A stretch of DNA of 64,000 nucleotides from Listeria monocytogenes. GTDB lineage: Bacteria; Bacillota; Bacilli; Lactobacillales; Listeriaceae. The number at the start of each line of letters is the position of its first letter. Position 1 is the first letter of the stretch. Below are positions 51,694-61,242 of the stretch, in pieces. The notes below the pieces were generated by a model. It saw only the letters and a program-made list of their open reading frames with translations, made no database searches and had not been told where the DNA came from. Position numbers and translations under genes: made by a program. The stretch lies in the NCBI RefSeq assembly GCF_013282665.1, contig NZ_CP054041.1, forward strand, positions 1,408,001-1,472,000, read 5' to 3'.

Positions 51694-52197
51694 ATGAAAC
51701 GTAATTATCATGTGAAATTTTTAAATGAAAAAGATGTGGAGCTTGCAGAAGCTGTGTGCGCGGCATCCGAAGATTATTATTTAATGGAACAAGATAAGCC
51801 TGCATCGAAAAGTGATGCATTAAAAATTATCACAGAAATTCCAGACGGGAAAACAAGATTCGATAAGTTTGTACTAGCTGTGTTGGATGAAAATGAAAAA
51901 CCAATCGGCTTAGTAGATATTGTTTCCGATTACCCTAGAAAAGGTCGCTGGTTTATCGGTTTACTTCTTTTAACGCCAGATGCTCGTCATAATGGTCTTG
52001 GAAAAGTACTTCACCAAACGATCAAAGAGTGGGCAAGTGATGGCGGAGCAGATTCATTAGCCTTAGGAGTTTTAGCTGAGAATGAAAAAGGTCGCGGATT
52101 CTTTGAACACCTTGGCTACACGAAAGAAGAAACCAAACAAGCTAATTATGGCGGAAAAGAACAAGAAGTTAGTATTTTCACTTTAGCGATTAAATAA
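51694..52197 (+). CDS. GNAT acetyltransferase
   Basis: A 167-residue N-acetyltransferase. The acetyl-CoA-binding segment is LLLLTPDARHNGLGKVLHQ (about 88-106, with R/Q-x-x-G-x-G/A-like spacing), followed by LGVLAENEKGRGFFEHLGY (about 124-142), the usual GNAT motif B. The ATG at 51694 follows AAGAGTG; an in-frame upstream start at 51658 has no ribosome site. Substrate unknown. It converges with the PrfA-like gene across a shared terminator. Confidence 0.85.
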   Translation: MKRNYHVKFLNEKDVELAEAVCAASEDYYLMEQDKPASKSDALKIITEIPDGKTRFDKFVLAVLDENEKPIGLVDIVSDYPRKGRWFIGLLLLTPDARHNGLGKVLHQTIKEWASDGGADSLALGVLAENEKGRGFFEHLGYTKEETKQANYGGKEQEVSIFTLAIK

Positions 52198-52232
52198 AAA
52201 AAGGATGCAGTCTTATAGGCTGCATCCTTTTT
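52197..52232. terminator. Bidirectional terminator
   Basis: AAAAAGGATGCAG pairs with CTGCATCCTTTTT, with A- and T-runs on both sides. It serves the GNAT gene and the converging PrfA-like gene. Confidence 0.93.
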
Positions 52233-52233
52233 C

Positions 52234-52896
52234 TTAGACGACCGTATTATTTTTTTCTAAAAGAGCTTCCATGTTAATTCGCCACTGTAGTTTTACTTTT
52301 GAAATAATCCCGGCTTCTTTTAATTCTTTAAGTTGAGAGTAGAAGAAAGCCTTGGATAGGGTACAATAGTTTTTTATAACAGTTGTGCTAATGGATTTAG
52401 GCAGTACAGCGACACCATCCTCCACGGGGATATCAAGAATTTTAACTAGCATTTCAAAAACAAAAGCGAGCTGGTCCTTTTTATCGCGATATTGTAAAAG
52501 AGATTTGTAATAACCGTGTTTGGCGATAGTTCTCATAATAGTATACTGAAATCCAAAGTTTTCTGGGAAGAGAGAAAGCGAGTACTCGATATCTTTCTTT
52601 TTGTAAATAATTATTTCACATTCAGTTAGTGTTTGATATGTTAAAACAAGGGGGGAGTTTTCAAAAATTGTATAATACCCCATGAAAAAGTTAGCAGTAA
52701 ATATAGAATAAATTTTGTCATTATCGAAATCAATATATCCGGCGAGTATTCCGGATTTTAGTAAATACACACAATCCTGATTTTCAGTAACTAAATCATT
52801 TAAAACGGTATGTTCAGGTATTGTGATGATATTAGATTTTAAGTTGTATTGCTCCATCATTGCAACAAACTCTTTGTGATTAAATGGATAGGCCAT
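52234..52896 (-). CDS. PrfA-like Crp/Fnr-family regulator
   Basis: A 220-residue regulator with an N-terminal cyclic-nucleotide-binding-like beta-roll (about 20-115, with YLLKSGILAGYIDFDNDK) and a C-terminal winged helix (about 160-215, HTH around STTVIKNYCTLSKAFFYSQLKEL). Listeria carries many such PrfA-like paralogues; no residues of a cAMP phosphate-binding cassette are obvious, so the ligand is unknown. It is divergent in orientation from the GNAT gene and has no obvious operon partner. Confidence 0.82.
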   Translation of the reverse strand: MAYPFNHKEFVAMMEQYNLKSNIITIPEHTVLNDLVTENQDCVYLLKSGILAGYIDFDNDKIYSIFTANFFMGYYTIFENSPLVLTYQTLTECEIIIYKKKDIEYSLSLFPENFGFQYTIMRTIAKHGYYKSLLQYRDKKDQLAFVFEMLVKILDIPVEDGVAVLPKSISTTVIKNYCTLSKAFFYSQLKELKEAGIISKVKLQWRINMEALLEKNNTVV

Positions 52897-53146
52897 TTTT
52901 TATTTCGTCTCCTTCAGATTCAGTTGTGCTCATGTAATTATATTGTATCATTGTAAAATTCTGTTAAAGTACTAAAAATAGACTACCGAAGAATCTCTTT
53001 TTAGGAGAATACCCCTTTTTAGCCAATGTAACCGCAATATTTTTGCCATATTTATGGTATTTTCAATGCAAAAAAGGTTAAGCAATACTAATAGTTAGAA
53101 AAGCCCATAACAATGGCAAGGATTCATTATTGGCTAATCGTGAAAA
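52897..53146. other. AT-rich intergenic region
   Basis: No gene is seen. It holds the promoter region of the PrfA-like gene (minus strand) and the end of the metallo-beta-lactamase-like gene's transcript. No clear terminator for the latter is visible. Confidence 0.5.
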
Positions 53147-53989
53147 TTATTTTCCGATAGAATAAGATGAACCGTTTCCTGTTACAACGATAGTCTTATT
53201 ACGATCTGTGCGATACACTTTCGCCTTTGCTTTTGTTAATCTATTAACGGTTTGGGAGGTAGGATGACCGTAGCCATTTTTACCAACACTAATAATGGCA
53301 TATTTTGGCTTTACAACATTGACAAATGCTTGACTCGTTGCGGTTTTGGAGCCTTGTGTACTTACTTTCAGGACATCCGCGCGTAATGTTTTCTTTGCAT
53401 TAATCATATCGCTCTCTGCTTTGGTTTGCGCATCTCCGGTGAATAAGAATGTGTTTTTCTTATATGCAACATGGAGAACAGCACTCCAGTTGTTGCGATC
53501 TGTTTTTCCGTATGTTTTAACTGGACCTACAAATTGGGCATTTACCCCTTTGACCGGGAGTTTTACACCAGCTTTTGCCGTTTTAATAGCTAATTTTTTC
53601 TTTTTCGCTGTATTCACAAAATCTTTGTAAGCAGCAGTCGTGTTAGTAGAGTTGGGTGCATATAGGCTTTTAACTTTGATATTATTCATGACTTCTGGTA
53701 GTCCACCCACGTTATCCGCATCTGAATGAGAAGCAATCATAATATCAATATCTTTTACTTTAAGTTTTTTTAAATAATTAACGACAATTTTCCCTTTTCC
53801 TTTGTTACCTGCATCAATTAAAATATCTTCTCCGCTAGGTGCTTTGATATAAATGGCGTCTCCTTGGCCAACATCAATGAAATGCACTTTTATTGTTGGT
53901 GCAGCTGCCTCCACTTGCATAGAACTTGGTACGGATAGTCCCACAATTAAAGCAAAAGCTAGTAATACGTTTAAAATCCCTTTTTTCAT
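53147..53989 (-). CDS. Secreted ComEC-like metallo-beta-lactamase fold protein, altered metal site
   Basis: A 280-residue protein with a cleavable signal peptide (about 1-29, VEAAA at the end) and the metallo-beta-lactamase fold as in the C-terminal domain of ComEC. Family landmarks are present: FIDVGQGDAIYI (about 37-48), LIDAG (about 57-61), and FTGDA (about 190-194). The key ligand motif reads SHSDADNVGG where HxDxDH is expected, so the last His is Asn. The usual HHGS motif reads TQGS, losing the paired histidines. So metal binding and hydrolysis are doubtful. A separately encoded secreted ComEC-C-like domain is known in Gram-positives; its role is unclear. Confidence 0.8.
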   Translation of the reverse strand: MKKGILNVLLAFALIVGLSVPSSMQVEAAAPTIKVHFIDVGQGDAIYIKAPSGEDILIDAGNKGKGKIVVNYLKKLKVKDIDIMIASHSDADNVGGLPEVMNNIKVKSLYAPNSTNTTAAYKDFVNTAKKKKLAIKTAKAGVKLPVKGVNAQFVGPVKTYGKTDRNNWSAVLHVAYKKNTFLFTGDAQTKAESDMINAKKTLRADVLKVSTQGSKTATSQAFVNVVKPKYAIISVGKNGYGHPTSQTVNRLTKAKAKVYRTDRNKTIVVTGNGSSYSIGK

Positions 53990-54005
53990 CCCTTTTCCTC
54001 TTCTC

Positions 54006-54827
54006 TTATGAAATGAATTCTTTTAGAAATTTGTAAACCCCATCTGCTTCATTCGTGTCAGTAAGATGATTTGCTGCCGCTTTGACGTTATCGCTTGCAT
54101 TCGCCATCGCAACGCCAGTTCCAGCATATTGTAGCATGCCGATATCATTTTCGCCATCACCAAAAGTAATAATTCTTTCGCGTGGAATATCATAATAAGA
54201 GCCAAGTGCTTCAACAGCTGTTTTTTTATCAGAATTTGCTGGAAGAATTTCTAAATTATTATGGTGAGAAGATAGAACGCGAATACCATTTGTTTTGTCT
54301 AAAGCAATACGTACATCAGCTAAACGAGCGACATCGTCCTCAGCTACAACAATGGCATTCAAAAATTGATTCATATTTTCATCAAAAACAGCTTTATCAT
54401 TAATAGATACAAGTGAAAAACAGTCATCTCCAGTATCTAAACGACTTTTATCCGCAAGTTCTCGGAAGAAAGCAGGCGGTTCTTTTGTATAGAAGAGTGT
54501 ATTTGTAGAAAAGAAAAATAGCGGTAAATCGAAATCGTGCATAATATCATACGTTTCGCGAATGGCTTTTTCTTCTAAAGTAGTTTTGAGCAGTTGTTCA
54601 TTGCGAATGGCTGCATACGAACCATTAGAGGCGATAACATGACCTGAATTACTTACTTTTAAACCAACTTCGCGAGCGGAATGATACATTCGACCAGTTG
54701 AAATAGAGAAAATATGACCATCATTTTCTAAAGTTTGAATTAAATCGCGTGTTTTTTCAGATACTGTCTGGTCTTGGTGTAGTAAAGTTCCATCAATATC
54801 GGAACAAATCAAATATTTTTTAGTCAA
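54006..54827 (-). CDS. Cof-type HAD phosphatase
   Basis: A 273-residue HAD phosphatase of the Cof/YidA group, paralogous to the gene at 50746-51558. Motif I is CSDIDGTLLHQ (about 8-18), motif II ISTGRM (about 37-42), a C2 cap, lysine in NSDKKTAV and motif IV FGDGENDIGML (about 221-231). AGGATG lies before the ATG. It may be cotranscribed with the metallo-beta-lactamase-like gene 16 nt downstream. Confidence 0.9.
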   Translation of the reverse strand: MTKKYLICSDIDGTLLHQDQTVSEKTRDLIQTLENDGHIFSISTGRMYHSAREVGLKVSNSGHVIASNGSYAAIRNEQLLKTTLEEKAIRETYDIMHDFDLPLFFFSTNTLFYTKEPPAFFRELADKSRLDTGDDCFSLVSINDKAVFDENMNQFLNAIVVAEDDVARLADVRIALDKTNGIRVLSSHHNNLEILPANSDKKTAVEALGSYYDIPRERIITFGDGENDIGMLQYAGTGVAMANASDNVKAAANHLTDTNEADGVYKFLKEFIS

Positions 54828-54943
54828 ATAAAATCATCCTTTTTAGTTAATAACTTAAGTATACCATGTGGGAATCGGAATAGTTAGATATGATACAATA
54901 GTTTTTGTCGAGTTCTAAAATAAATTTTTTGGAGGAGATTATA

Positions 54944-55915
54944 ATGGGAAATTTAAACTGGGCAATTCTTGGACCAGGTTTGATTGCACATGAATTTGCA
55001 GAAGGAATGCGGGGACTGAACCGCGAAATTTATGCGGTAGGAGCACGGAGTTTAGAGAAGGGGCAAGCGTTCGCAAGTCAATACGAGATTGAAAATGTCT
55101 ACGATGACTTTGACAAAATGCTTGCTGACCCGGCGATAGATGTAGTTTATATCGCTACACCACATTCTAATCACTACGAATTCATCATGAAAAGTTTACA
55201 TAATGGCAAACATGTTTTAGCCGAAAAAGCGATAACTGTAAGTAGTAAAGAACTTAATGAAATTAATGCGCTAGCCAAAGAGAAAGGTCTAATTGTCAAA
55301 GAGGCAATGACAATATTCCATATGCCACTTTATAAAAAACTACGAGAATTTGTAGATTCCGGAACCATTGGTCAATTGAAAATTATTCAAGTTGCTTTTG
55401 GCAGTGCTAAAGAAAAAGACCCGAAAAACCGTTTTTACAATATGGATTTGGCGGGTGGTGCCTTACTTGATATTGGAACGTATGCACTCAGTTTTGCGCG
55501 CTACTTTTTAAGTGAAACGCCGGATGAAGTTTTGACGACAATGAAGAAATTCGAAACAGGTGTGGACGAACAATCAGGAATATTACTCAAAAATAAAGAA
55601 GAAGAACTAGCTGTTGTATCCTTATCGTTTCGAGCTAAAATGCCGAAACGCGGTGTTATTGCTTGCGAAGAAGGATTTATCACAGTAGACGAATATCCTC
55701 GCGCTAGCCGAGCAACAGTGACCCATACAGCCACTGGAAAAGTAGAAGAAATCGAAGCTGGTGAAACAAGCAAAGCGCTAGAATATGAAATTATAGCCAT
55801 GGAAGAGAGCATTGCAACAGGAGAGAATACGACTTATCAATTAACCAATGATGTCATCGCGATTATGAGCGATGTTAGAACACAGTGGGGAATTAAATTT
55901 CCTTTTGAAAAATAA
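54944..55915 (+). CDS. Gfo/Idh/MocA-family oxidoreductase
   Basis: A 323-residue NAD(P)-dependent oxidoreductase. The Rossmann domain starts with WAILGPGLIAHEFAEGM (about 5-21), with a GxGxxA-like loop reading GPGLIA, then VYIATPHSNHYE (about 67-78) and HVLAEKAI (about 89-96), the EKP-type motif with Pro replaced by Ala. The ATG at 54944 has GGAGG 8 nt upstream; a longer in-frame start at 54905 has none. Members oxidise sugars or related alcohols. The substrate is unknown, but the adjacent sugar ABC ATPase fits carbohydrate use. Confidence 0.87.
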   Translation: MGNLNWAILGPGLIAHEFAEGMRGLNREIYAVGARSLEKGQAFASQYEIENVYDDFDKMLADPAIDVVYIATPHSNHYEFIMKSLHNGKHVLAEKAITVSSKELNEINALAKEKGLIVKEAMTIFHMPLYKKLREFVDSGTIGQLKIIQVAFGSAKEKDPKNRFYNMDLAGGALLDIGTYALSFARYFLSETPDEVLTTMKKFETGVDEQSGILLKNKEEELAVVSLSFRAKMPKRGVIACEEGFITVDEYPRASRATVTHTATGKVEEIEAGETSKALEYEIIAMEESIATGENTTYQLTNDVIAIMSDVRTQWGIKFPFEK

Positions 55916-55945
55916 GAAAAACCCGCCAAATTTGGCGGGTTTTTC
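55916..55945. terminator. Bidirectional terminator
   Basis: A perfect palindrome AAAAACCCGCC / GGCGGGTTTTT around AAATTT, between the converging oxidoreductase and MsmX-like genes. Confidence 0.95.
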
Positions 55946-55953
55946 TACGAATA

Positions 55954-57054
55954 TTAATCAGTTAAGTTATCTTCTGTTTCTGGGTCAAAGAAGTGAGATT
56001 TAGACATTTCAAATGCTAAAGTCAGTACTTCATTTGGTTGGTGTTCCGAGCGAGCATCAACACGAGCTACGAATTCATGTGTACCAACGCGGCTATGAAG
56101 CATAAATTCAGCACCAGTAAGCTCAGCGACAATCGTTGTTGCTTTGAATGTATAACCTGGGTTTGCTTCAATAACGATTGGTTCATCATGAATATCTTCT
56201 GGACGAATACCGAAAACGATATCTTTACCATCAAATCCTCTGTCTTTAAGAAGTTTCAATTTGCCTTCTGGAACTTCAATAGTGAAATCATCACCAATGA
56301 AGTTAGCACCTTCTAGACGACCTTTGAAGAAGTTCATTGCTGGGCTACCAATAAAGCCGGCTACGAACATATTCACTGGGTGATCATAAACTTGTTTTGG
56401 TGAACCAACTTGTTGGATAACACCATCTTTCATGATAACGATACGAGTCGCCATTGTCATCGCTTCTGTTTGGTCATGGGTAACGTAAATCATGGTAGTA
56501 TCTAATTGTTGGTGAAGTTTTGTGATTTCTGCACGCATTTGCACACGTAATTTCGCATCTAAGTTGGAAAGTGGTTCATCCATTAGGAAGACTTTTGCGT
56601 CACGAACGATTGCACGACCTAAAGCAACACGTTGACGTTGACCACCGGAAAGTGCACTTGGTTTACGTTTTAAGTATTCAGTTAAACCAAGGATATTTGC
56701 AGCGTGTTCCACACGTTTTTTAATTTCGTCTTTCGGCATTTTACGAAGTTTCAAACCAAATGCCATGTTATCATATACAGTCATATGTGGGTATAAGGCG
56801 TAGTTTTGGAATACCATAGCAATGTCGCGGTCTTTTGGCGCAACATTATTCATTACTTTACCATCAATAGATAGTTCGCCTTTTGAAATTTCTTCTAATC
56901 CCGCAATCATACGTAAAGTTGTAGATTTACCACAACCAGATGGCCCTACGAAAACGATGAATTCTTTGTCATCGATTTCTAAATTAAAGTCTGAAACTGC
57001 AGTTACTTTGTTATCATAAATTTTATAAATATGTTCTAGTGATAATTGTGCCAA
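55954..57054 (-). CDS. MsmX/UgpC-like sugar ABC ATPase
   Basis: A 366-residue ATPase of the multitask carbohydrate-import (CUT1) type. Walker A is GPSGCGKST (about 37-45), signature [14 protein letters not shown] (about 135-148), Walker [13 protein letters not shown] (about 154-165) and H-loop VTHDQ. The C-terminal TOBE/regulatory domain (about 240-366) contains FGIRPEDI. No permease or binding protein is adjacent, as usual for MsmX, which serves several distant importers. A cre-like sequence overlaps its promoter region. Confidence 0.92.
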   Translation of the reverse strand: MAQLSLEHIYKIYDNKVTAVSDFNLEIDDKEFIVFVGPSGCGKSTTLRMIAGLEEISKGELSIDGKVMNNVAPKDRDIAMVFQNYALYPHMTVYDNMAFGLKLRKMPKDEIKKRVEHAANILGLTEYLKRKPSALSGGQRQRVALGRAIVRDAKVFLMDEPLSNLDAKLRVQMRAEITKLHQQLDTTMIYVTHDQTEAMTMATRIVIMKDGVIQQVGSPKQVYDHPVNMFVAGFIGSPAMNFFKGRLEGANFIGDDFTIEVPEGKLKLLKDRGFDGKDIVFGIRPEDIHDEPIVIEANPGYTFKATTIVAELTGAEFMLHSRVGTHEFVARVDARSEHQPNEVLTLAFEMSKSHFFDPETEDNLTD

Positions 57055-57097
57055 CTTTCTTCGCCTCTTTCTATTTTTTAACTTGAGTTTATTGTAT

Positions 57098-57112
57098 ATG
57101 AAAACGCTTTAC
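57098..57112. promoter_or_regulatory. Possible CcpA (cre-like) site
   Basis: TGAAAACGCTTTACA, close to the cre consensus but with one base more between the half-sites than usual. It lies about 45 nt upstream of the MsmX-like gene, near a minus-strand TACAAT -10 (revcomp of 57090-57095). Carbon catabolite control of a sugar-import ATPase would make sense; the match is imperfect. Confidence 0.4.
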
Positions 57113-57283
57113 AAAAACTATGGCACTTTGCACAAAGAAAAAAATCATCTTTTGGGCAAAGTGCATAACTACCAAAAAAATAAAAAGAAGTAAAGGGACA
57201 AAAGACCTTTTATGTGAAATATTTTTCATGGCTTTTAATTCTTTAGTCCCAATTCAAAAAAATCCTTGGATATCATTACAAAA

Positions 57284-57331
57284 AAACTTTATCTTGTGTT
57301 ATATTATTATAGCAGACACAATATATAGTTA
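57284..57331 (+). promoter_or_regulatory. Pair of NrdR boxes before nrdD
   Basis: Two 16-bp elements resemble the NrdR consensus ACACWATATWTWGTGT: AAACTTTATCTTGTGT (57284-57299, about 13 of 16) and ACACAATATATAGTTA (57316-57331, about 14 of 16). Their starts are 32 bp apart, about three helical turns, the known arrangement of NrdR sites. This points to repression of the anaerobic reductase by NrdR when dATP is ample. Confidence 0.75.
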
Positions 57332-57344
57332 GTGGGGGATTATC

Positions 57345-59495
57345 ATGTACGTGGAACAACTTAATGAACAAATGGTAATAAAAAGGGATGGCCGCAAAGC
57401 AAACTTTGATTTAATTAAAATTCGTAATGCTGTTGAAGCATCTATGAAAGCAATTGAATTAGAGGACGAAGCATTTTTAGAAGAGATTTTGCTTGAGGTT
57501 GTAAGTGAATTACCTAACAAGGCAGATATGACCATCGATGAAATCCAGCAATGCGTCGAAAACACGTTAATGAAATCGACGTATCCTGACGTAGCGAGGG
57601 CCTACATAGAGTACCGCCATGACCGCGACCATGAGCGTGAAAACATCACAGATATGCACAAAAGCGTAGAAAAGCTATTACAAAAAGACAAAACAGTAGT
57701 AAACGAAAATGCCAACAAAGACGCGACTGTCTTTAATACACAACGAGATTTGACAGCAGGAGCCGTAGCAAAAAGTTACGCATTAAAATACATGCTACCA
57801 AAACATGTATCTAACGCTCATTTAAAAGGGGAAATTCATTTTCACGATTTAGATTACAGCCCATACCATGCGATGACCAATTGTTGTTTAATCGACATCG
57901 AAGGGATGTTATCAAAAGGATTTACGATTGGTAATGCCAACGTAGAAAGTCCGAAATCTATCCAAACAGCTACAGCACAAATTGCTCAAATAATCGCAAA
58001 CGTAGCTAGTTCGCAGTACGGCGGCTGCTCGGTTGACCGCATTGATGAAGTTTTATCCGTTTACGCTCGTTTGAACTTTGAAAAACACAAAAAAGATGCG
58101 ACAGAATGGGTCGTTCCAGAAAAACAAGAAGGCTATGCAGCGGAAAAAACACGCAAAGATATTTACGATGCCATGCAAAGCTTAGAATATGAAATTAACA
58201 CACTATATACAAGTAACGGCCAAACACCGTTCGTAACACTAGGCTTTGGTCTTGGTGAAGATTGGTTTGCCCGCGAAATTCAAAAAGCGATCCTAAAAGT
58301 GCGTATTGGTGGGGTTGGTAAAGACAAACATACGGCCATTTTCCCGAAATTAGTATTTTCGATTCGCCGTGGAACTAATTTAAATGCAGAAGATCCTAAC
58401 TATGACATTAAACAATTAGCACTTGAGTGTTCCTCGAAACGGATGTATCCAGATGTACTCAACTACGATTCACTCGTTCGATTAACAGGCGATTTCAAAG
58501 TACCAATGGGCTGTCGTTCTTTCTTACCAGCTTGGAAAAACGAAAACGGTGAGCACGTGAACGCGGGAAGAAATAACCTTGGCGTTGTAACACTTAACAT
58601 TCCTCGTATCGCTATTCAGAGTGGCGGTGACAAAGAGCGTTTCTGGGAAATTTTCCACGAACGCATGAAGACAGTCAAAGATGCGCTACTTTTCCGTTTG
58701 AACCGCGTACGTCAAGCGCGTCCAGAAAATGCACCAATTTTATATAAATACGGAGCATTTGGCAAACGACTACAAGATGGCGAAAATGTCGACCAACTAT
58801 TTAATAAAGAACGTTCTACTATTTCCATCGGCTATATCGGTCTTTATGAAGCAGCAACGGTATTTTATGGTGGCGAATGGGAAGGCGATGCAGAAGCGAA
58901 AAACTTCACGCTTGATATCTTGAAAGAACTAAAAAGTTATGCGGACAACTGGAAAGATGAATATGGTTATTGGTTCAGCGTATATTCAACACCAAGTGAA
59001 AGCTTAACAGACCGTTTTAACCGTTTAGATAAAGAAAAATATGGCGTAATTAAAGACATCACGGATAAAGACTACTACCAAAACTCTTTCCACTATGATG
59101 TTCGTAAAAAAATTACACCATTTGAAAAAATTGATTTTGAAAAAGAATATCCAGAATTTTGCTCTGGCGGATTTATTCACTACTGTGAGTATCCAAAAAT
59201 GGTCCACAATACGAAAGCGCTTGAGGCTGTATGGGATTACTCCTATGATCGAGTAGCTTATCTTGGTACAAACACACCAATCGACAAATGTTACGAATGT
59301 AATTTTGAAGGCGAATTTGTTCCAACAGAAGAAGGCTTCAAATGCCCAAGCTGTGGCAACACCGACCCTGAAAAAGCAGATGTTGTAAAACGCACGTGTG
59401 GCTACTTAGGTAACCCAATGAAACGCCCAATGGTTCATGGACGTCACGTAGAAATTAGCAATCGCGTGAAACATATGGAGAACTTAGGTGAATAA
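57345..59495 (+). CDS. nrdD: Anaerobic ribonucleoside-triphosphate reductase
   Basis: The class III ribonucleotide reductase makes dNTPs without oxygen by a glycyl radical. The 716 residues have an N-terminal ATP-cone (about 10-100, starting VIKRDGRKANFD), the 10-stranded barrel with active-site cysteines, and a C-terminal zinc site CYECNFEG...CPSCGN (about 645-670). It ends with the radical-loop region RTCGYLGNP (about 686-694), whose glycine carries the radical. GTGGGGG precedes the ATG. The activase gene nrdG overlaps its end by 8 nt. Confidence 0.97.
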   Translation: MYVEQLNEQMVIKRDGRKANFDLIKIRNAVEASMKAIELEDEAFLEEILLEVVSELPNKADMTIDEIQQCVENTLMKSTYPDVARAYIEYRHDRDHERENITDMHKSVEKLLQKDKTVVNENANKDATVFNTQRDLTAGAVAKSYALKYMLPKHVSNAHLKGEIHFHDLDYSPYHAMTNCCLIDIEGMLSKGFTIGNANVESPKSIQTATAQIAQIIANVASSQYGGCSVDRIDEVLSVYARLNFEKHKKDATEWVVPEKQEGYAAEKTRKDIYDAMQSLEYEINTLYTSNGQTPFVTLGFGLGEDWFAREIQKAILKVRIGGVGKDKHTAIFPKLVFSIRRGTNLNAEDPNYDIKQLALECSSKRMYPDVLNYDSLVRLTGDFKVPMGCRSFLPAWKNENGEHVNAGRNNLGVVTLNIPRIAIQSGGDKERFWEIFHERMKTVKDALLFRLNRVRQARPENAPILYKYGAFGKRLQDGENVDQLFNKERSTISIGYIGLYEAATVFYGGEWEGDAEAKNFTLDILKELKSYADNWKDEYGYWFSVYSTPSESLTDRFNRLDKEKYGVIKDITDKDYYQNSFHYDVRKKITPFEKIDFEKEYPEFCSGGFIHYCEYPKMVHNTKALEAVWDYSYDRVAYLGTNTPIDKCYECNFEGEFVPTEEGFKCPSCGNTDPEKADVVKRTCGYLGNPMKRPMVHGRHVEISNRVKHMENLGE

Positions 59496-60039
59496 TCCAA
59501 AACCGTGTGAATGGAAGTCGAATGAATTATCCAGAGGGTATATCGCTGACTATAAAGCATTCAATTTTGTCGACGGGGAGGGCGTCCGGTGCAGTTTATA
59601 TGTATCTGGATGTCCTTTCCACTGCGAAGGCTGCTACAACAAGGCCGCGCAATCATTTAAATACGGCAAACCTTACACAAAAGAACTAGAAGACGATATC
59701 CTAAAAGACATCGGACATGAAAGCGTCCAAGGCCTCACTTTGCTTGGCGGAGAACCATTTCTAAACACCGCCACATGCCTATCTGTCGTAAAACAAATCC
59801 GCGCGACATATGGCAAAACAAAAGATATCTGGTCATGGACAGGCTACACTTGGGACGAAATGATGCAAGAAACCGCCGACAAACTAGAACTTCTATCCTT
59901 AATAGATGTCCTAGTAGACGGCCGCTTCGAACAAAAGCTATTCGATCCAAACTTAGCATTCCGCGGTTCCAGCAACCAACGAATTATCGATGTACAAAAA
60001 TCGCTTGCTGCTGATGAAGTGGTATTATATGAATTGTGA
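59488..60039 (+). CDS. nrdG: Anaerobic ribonucleotide reductase activase
   Basis: A radical-SAM enzyme of 183 residues that installs the glycyl radical on NrdD. The 4Fe-4S motif CPFHCEGC (Cx3Cx2C) is at about 42-49, and GGEPF follows near 90-94. Start codon GTG within the end of nrdD (8-nt overlap). A terminator follows, so nrdDG form a two-gene operon under the NrdR boxes. Confidence 0.96.
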   Translation: MNNPKPCEWKSNELSRGYIADYKAFNFVDGEGVRCSLYVSGCPFHCEGCYNKAAQSFKYGKPYTKELEDDILKDIGHESVQGLTLLGGEPFLNTATCLSVVKQIRATYGKTKDIWSWTGYTWDEMMQETADKLELLSLIDVLVDGRFEQKLFDPNLAFRGSSNQRIIDVQKSLAADEVVLYEL

Positions 60040-60040
60040 A

Positions 60041-60078
60041 AAAAAGAAGTTCTTTGGAAAATAAAGAACTTCTTTTTT
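60041..60078 (+). terminator. Terminator after nrdG
   Basis: AAAAGAAGTTCTTT pairs with AAAGAACTTCTTTT around GGAAAAT, with T-rich end. Confidence 0.92.
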
Positions 60079-60182
60079 AGACTTTAGATATGTAAGTAGG
60101 GGAGATACTAATTTTAATTTTTAAGTTGACAAGAATATTAATTTCATACATAGTTTTATTATAAATTCATCGAGGTGATCTA

Positions 60183-61160
60183 TTGAAAGGAAAAGAGTAT
60201 GATTATCAACTATCAAATATAAAAGGTATTTTGATATTTCTAGTGATGTTTGGTCATTTTTTGTTAGTAATGGGACCTAAAGAAGTAGCAGTAATTGATG
60301 TTATTTATTCGTTTCATATGCCAGCTTTTATTTTTATTAATGGGATATTTAGTCAAAAAGTTACCTTTAAGAAAATAGGTAGGTTGTTAGGATTATTTAT
60401 TATGTTCCAGCCATTATTTTTACTATTAGGACTACTGACAGGCTATTATAAAAACATCGATTTAAAAATGTTAATTACCCCAGCTTTTCATTTATGGTAT
60501 TTGCTAGCGCTGGCAGTATGGATGCTGTTCGCCATGTACGCAAATAAACGAGGGAAATATGCGGTAGATGTATTACTGATCGTTTTAGTTTTACTCGTAG
60601 TTGCAATTACAAATAGATACTTTTATGGAACGCAATTTTTAACTATTACAAGAATCCTTAGCTTCTTCCCGTATTTCATCGCAGGTTTCTATCTAGATAG
60701 AAGTGGTTTTAACAAATTACGTATATTTTTGAAAAAGTATAAGTACATATGTGGCATAATTACTTTGGTATTAGTTATAGCCTTGTATAATCTGTTTTCT
60801 ACACAACCAGATGAGTTTCTTAATTTATTTTACGGATTTCTAAATAAAACGACATTTAGCGTCACTGCAGTAGGTTATATAGTGAATGTTATGGCGTCAT
60901 TTTTCTTAGCCTTTTTATGGATTTTCTTATTAATTGCTATTATCCCAACTAAAAGCACGATAATGGACATAGTTGGCAGCGATACCTTGTTACCATATAT
61001 CTTACATCCAATTATATTTTATTTAATGATGACGCAAAGACCTTTCTTTATGGAGCAAACAATGACATTCCAATTAATATTCACCATATTAATTACGATA
61101 GCAATATATGGAATCTTTACAATGATGCTAAGGAAAAAAGTAGTAAGACAGTTGAAATGA
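60183..61160 (+). CDS. Membrane acyltransferase (acyltransferase-3 like)
   Basis: A 325-residue protein with about ten membrane spans. Near the N-terminus it has the acyltransferase-3 pattern, ...LIFLVMFGHFLLVMGP with the conserved His (about 22-24), then YSFHMPAFIFINGIFS (about 42-57). HLWYLLALAVWML (about 103-115) is another family landmark. Such enzymes add acetyl or other acyl groups to surface polysaccharides or lipids. TTG start with GAGGTG upstream. It begins the second accessory stretch; target unknown. Confidence 0.8.
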   Translation: MKGKEYDYQLSNIKGILIFLVMFGHFLLVMGPKEVAVIDVIYSFHMPAFIFINGIFSQKVTFKKIGRLLGLFIMFQPLFLLLGLLTGYYKNIDLKMLITPAFHLWYLLALAVWMLFAMYANKRGKYAVDVLLIVLVLLVVAITNRYFYGTQFLTITRILSFFPYFIAGFYLDRSGFNKLRIFLKKYKYICGIITLVLVIALYNLFSTQPDEFLNLFYGFLNKTTFSVTAVGYIVNVMASFFLAFLWIFLLIAIIPTKSTIMDIVGSDTLLPYILHPIIFYLMMTQRPFFMEQTMTFQLIFTILITIAIYGIFTMMLRKKVVRQLK

Positions 61161-61169
61161 TTAAGGAAA

Positions 61170-61196
61170 AAAGCCCTCTATGACGGAGGGCTATTT
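61170..61196 (+). terminator. Probable terminator after the acyltransferase gene
   Basis: AAGCCCTC pairs with GGAGGGCT around TATGAC, followed by ATTTAT. The stem is strong but the T-tract is weak. Confidence 0.65.
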
Positions 61197-61242
61197 ATAA
61201 TAAATGTGAATACTGATTTAGCTAGCAAATGACTAATTTTTA

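Noticed and set aside
57120-57332. 70-codon plus-strand ORF between the MsmX-like gene and nrdD
   Set aside because: AT-rich, lysine-heavy, no ribosome site, and it covers the NrdR boxes and promoter region.
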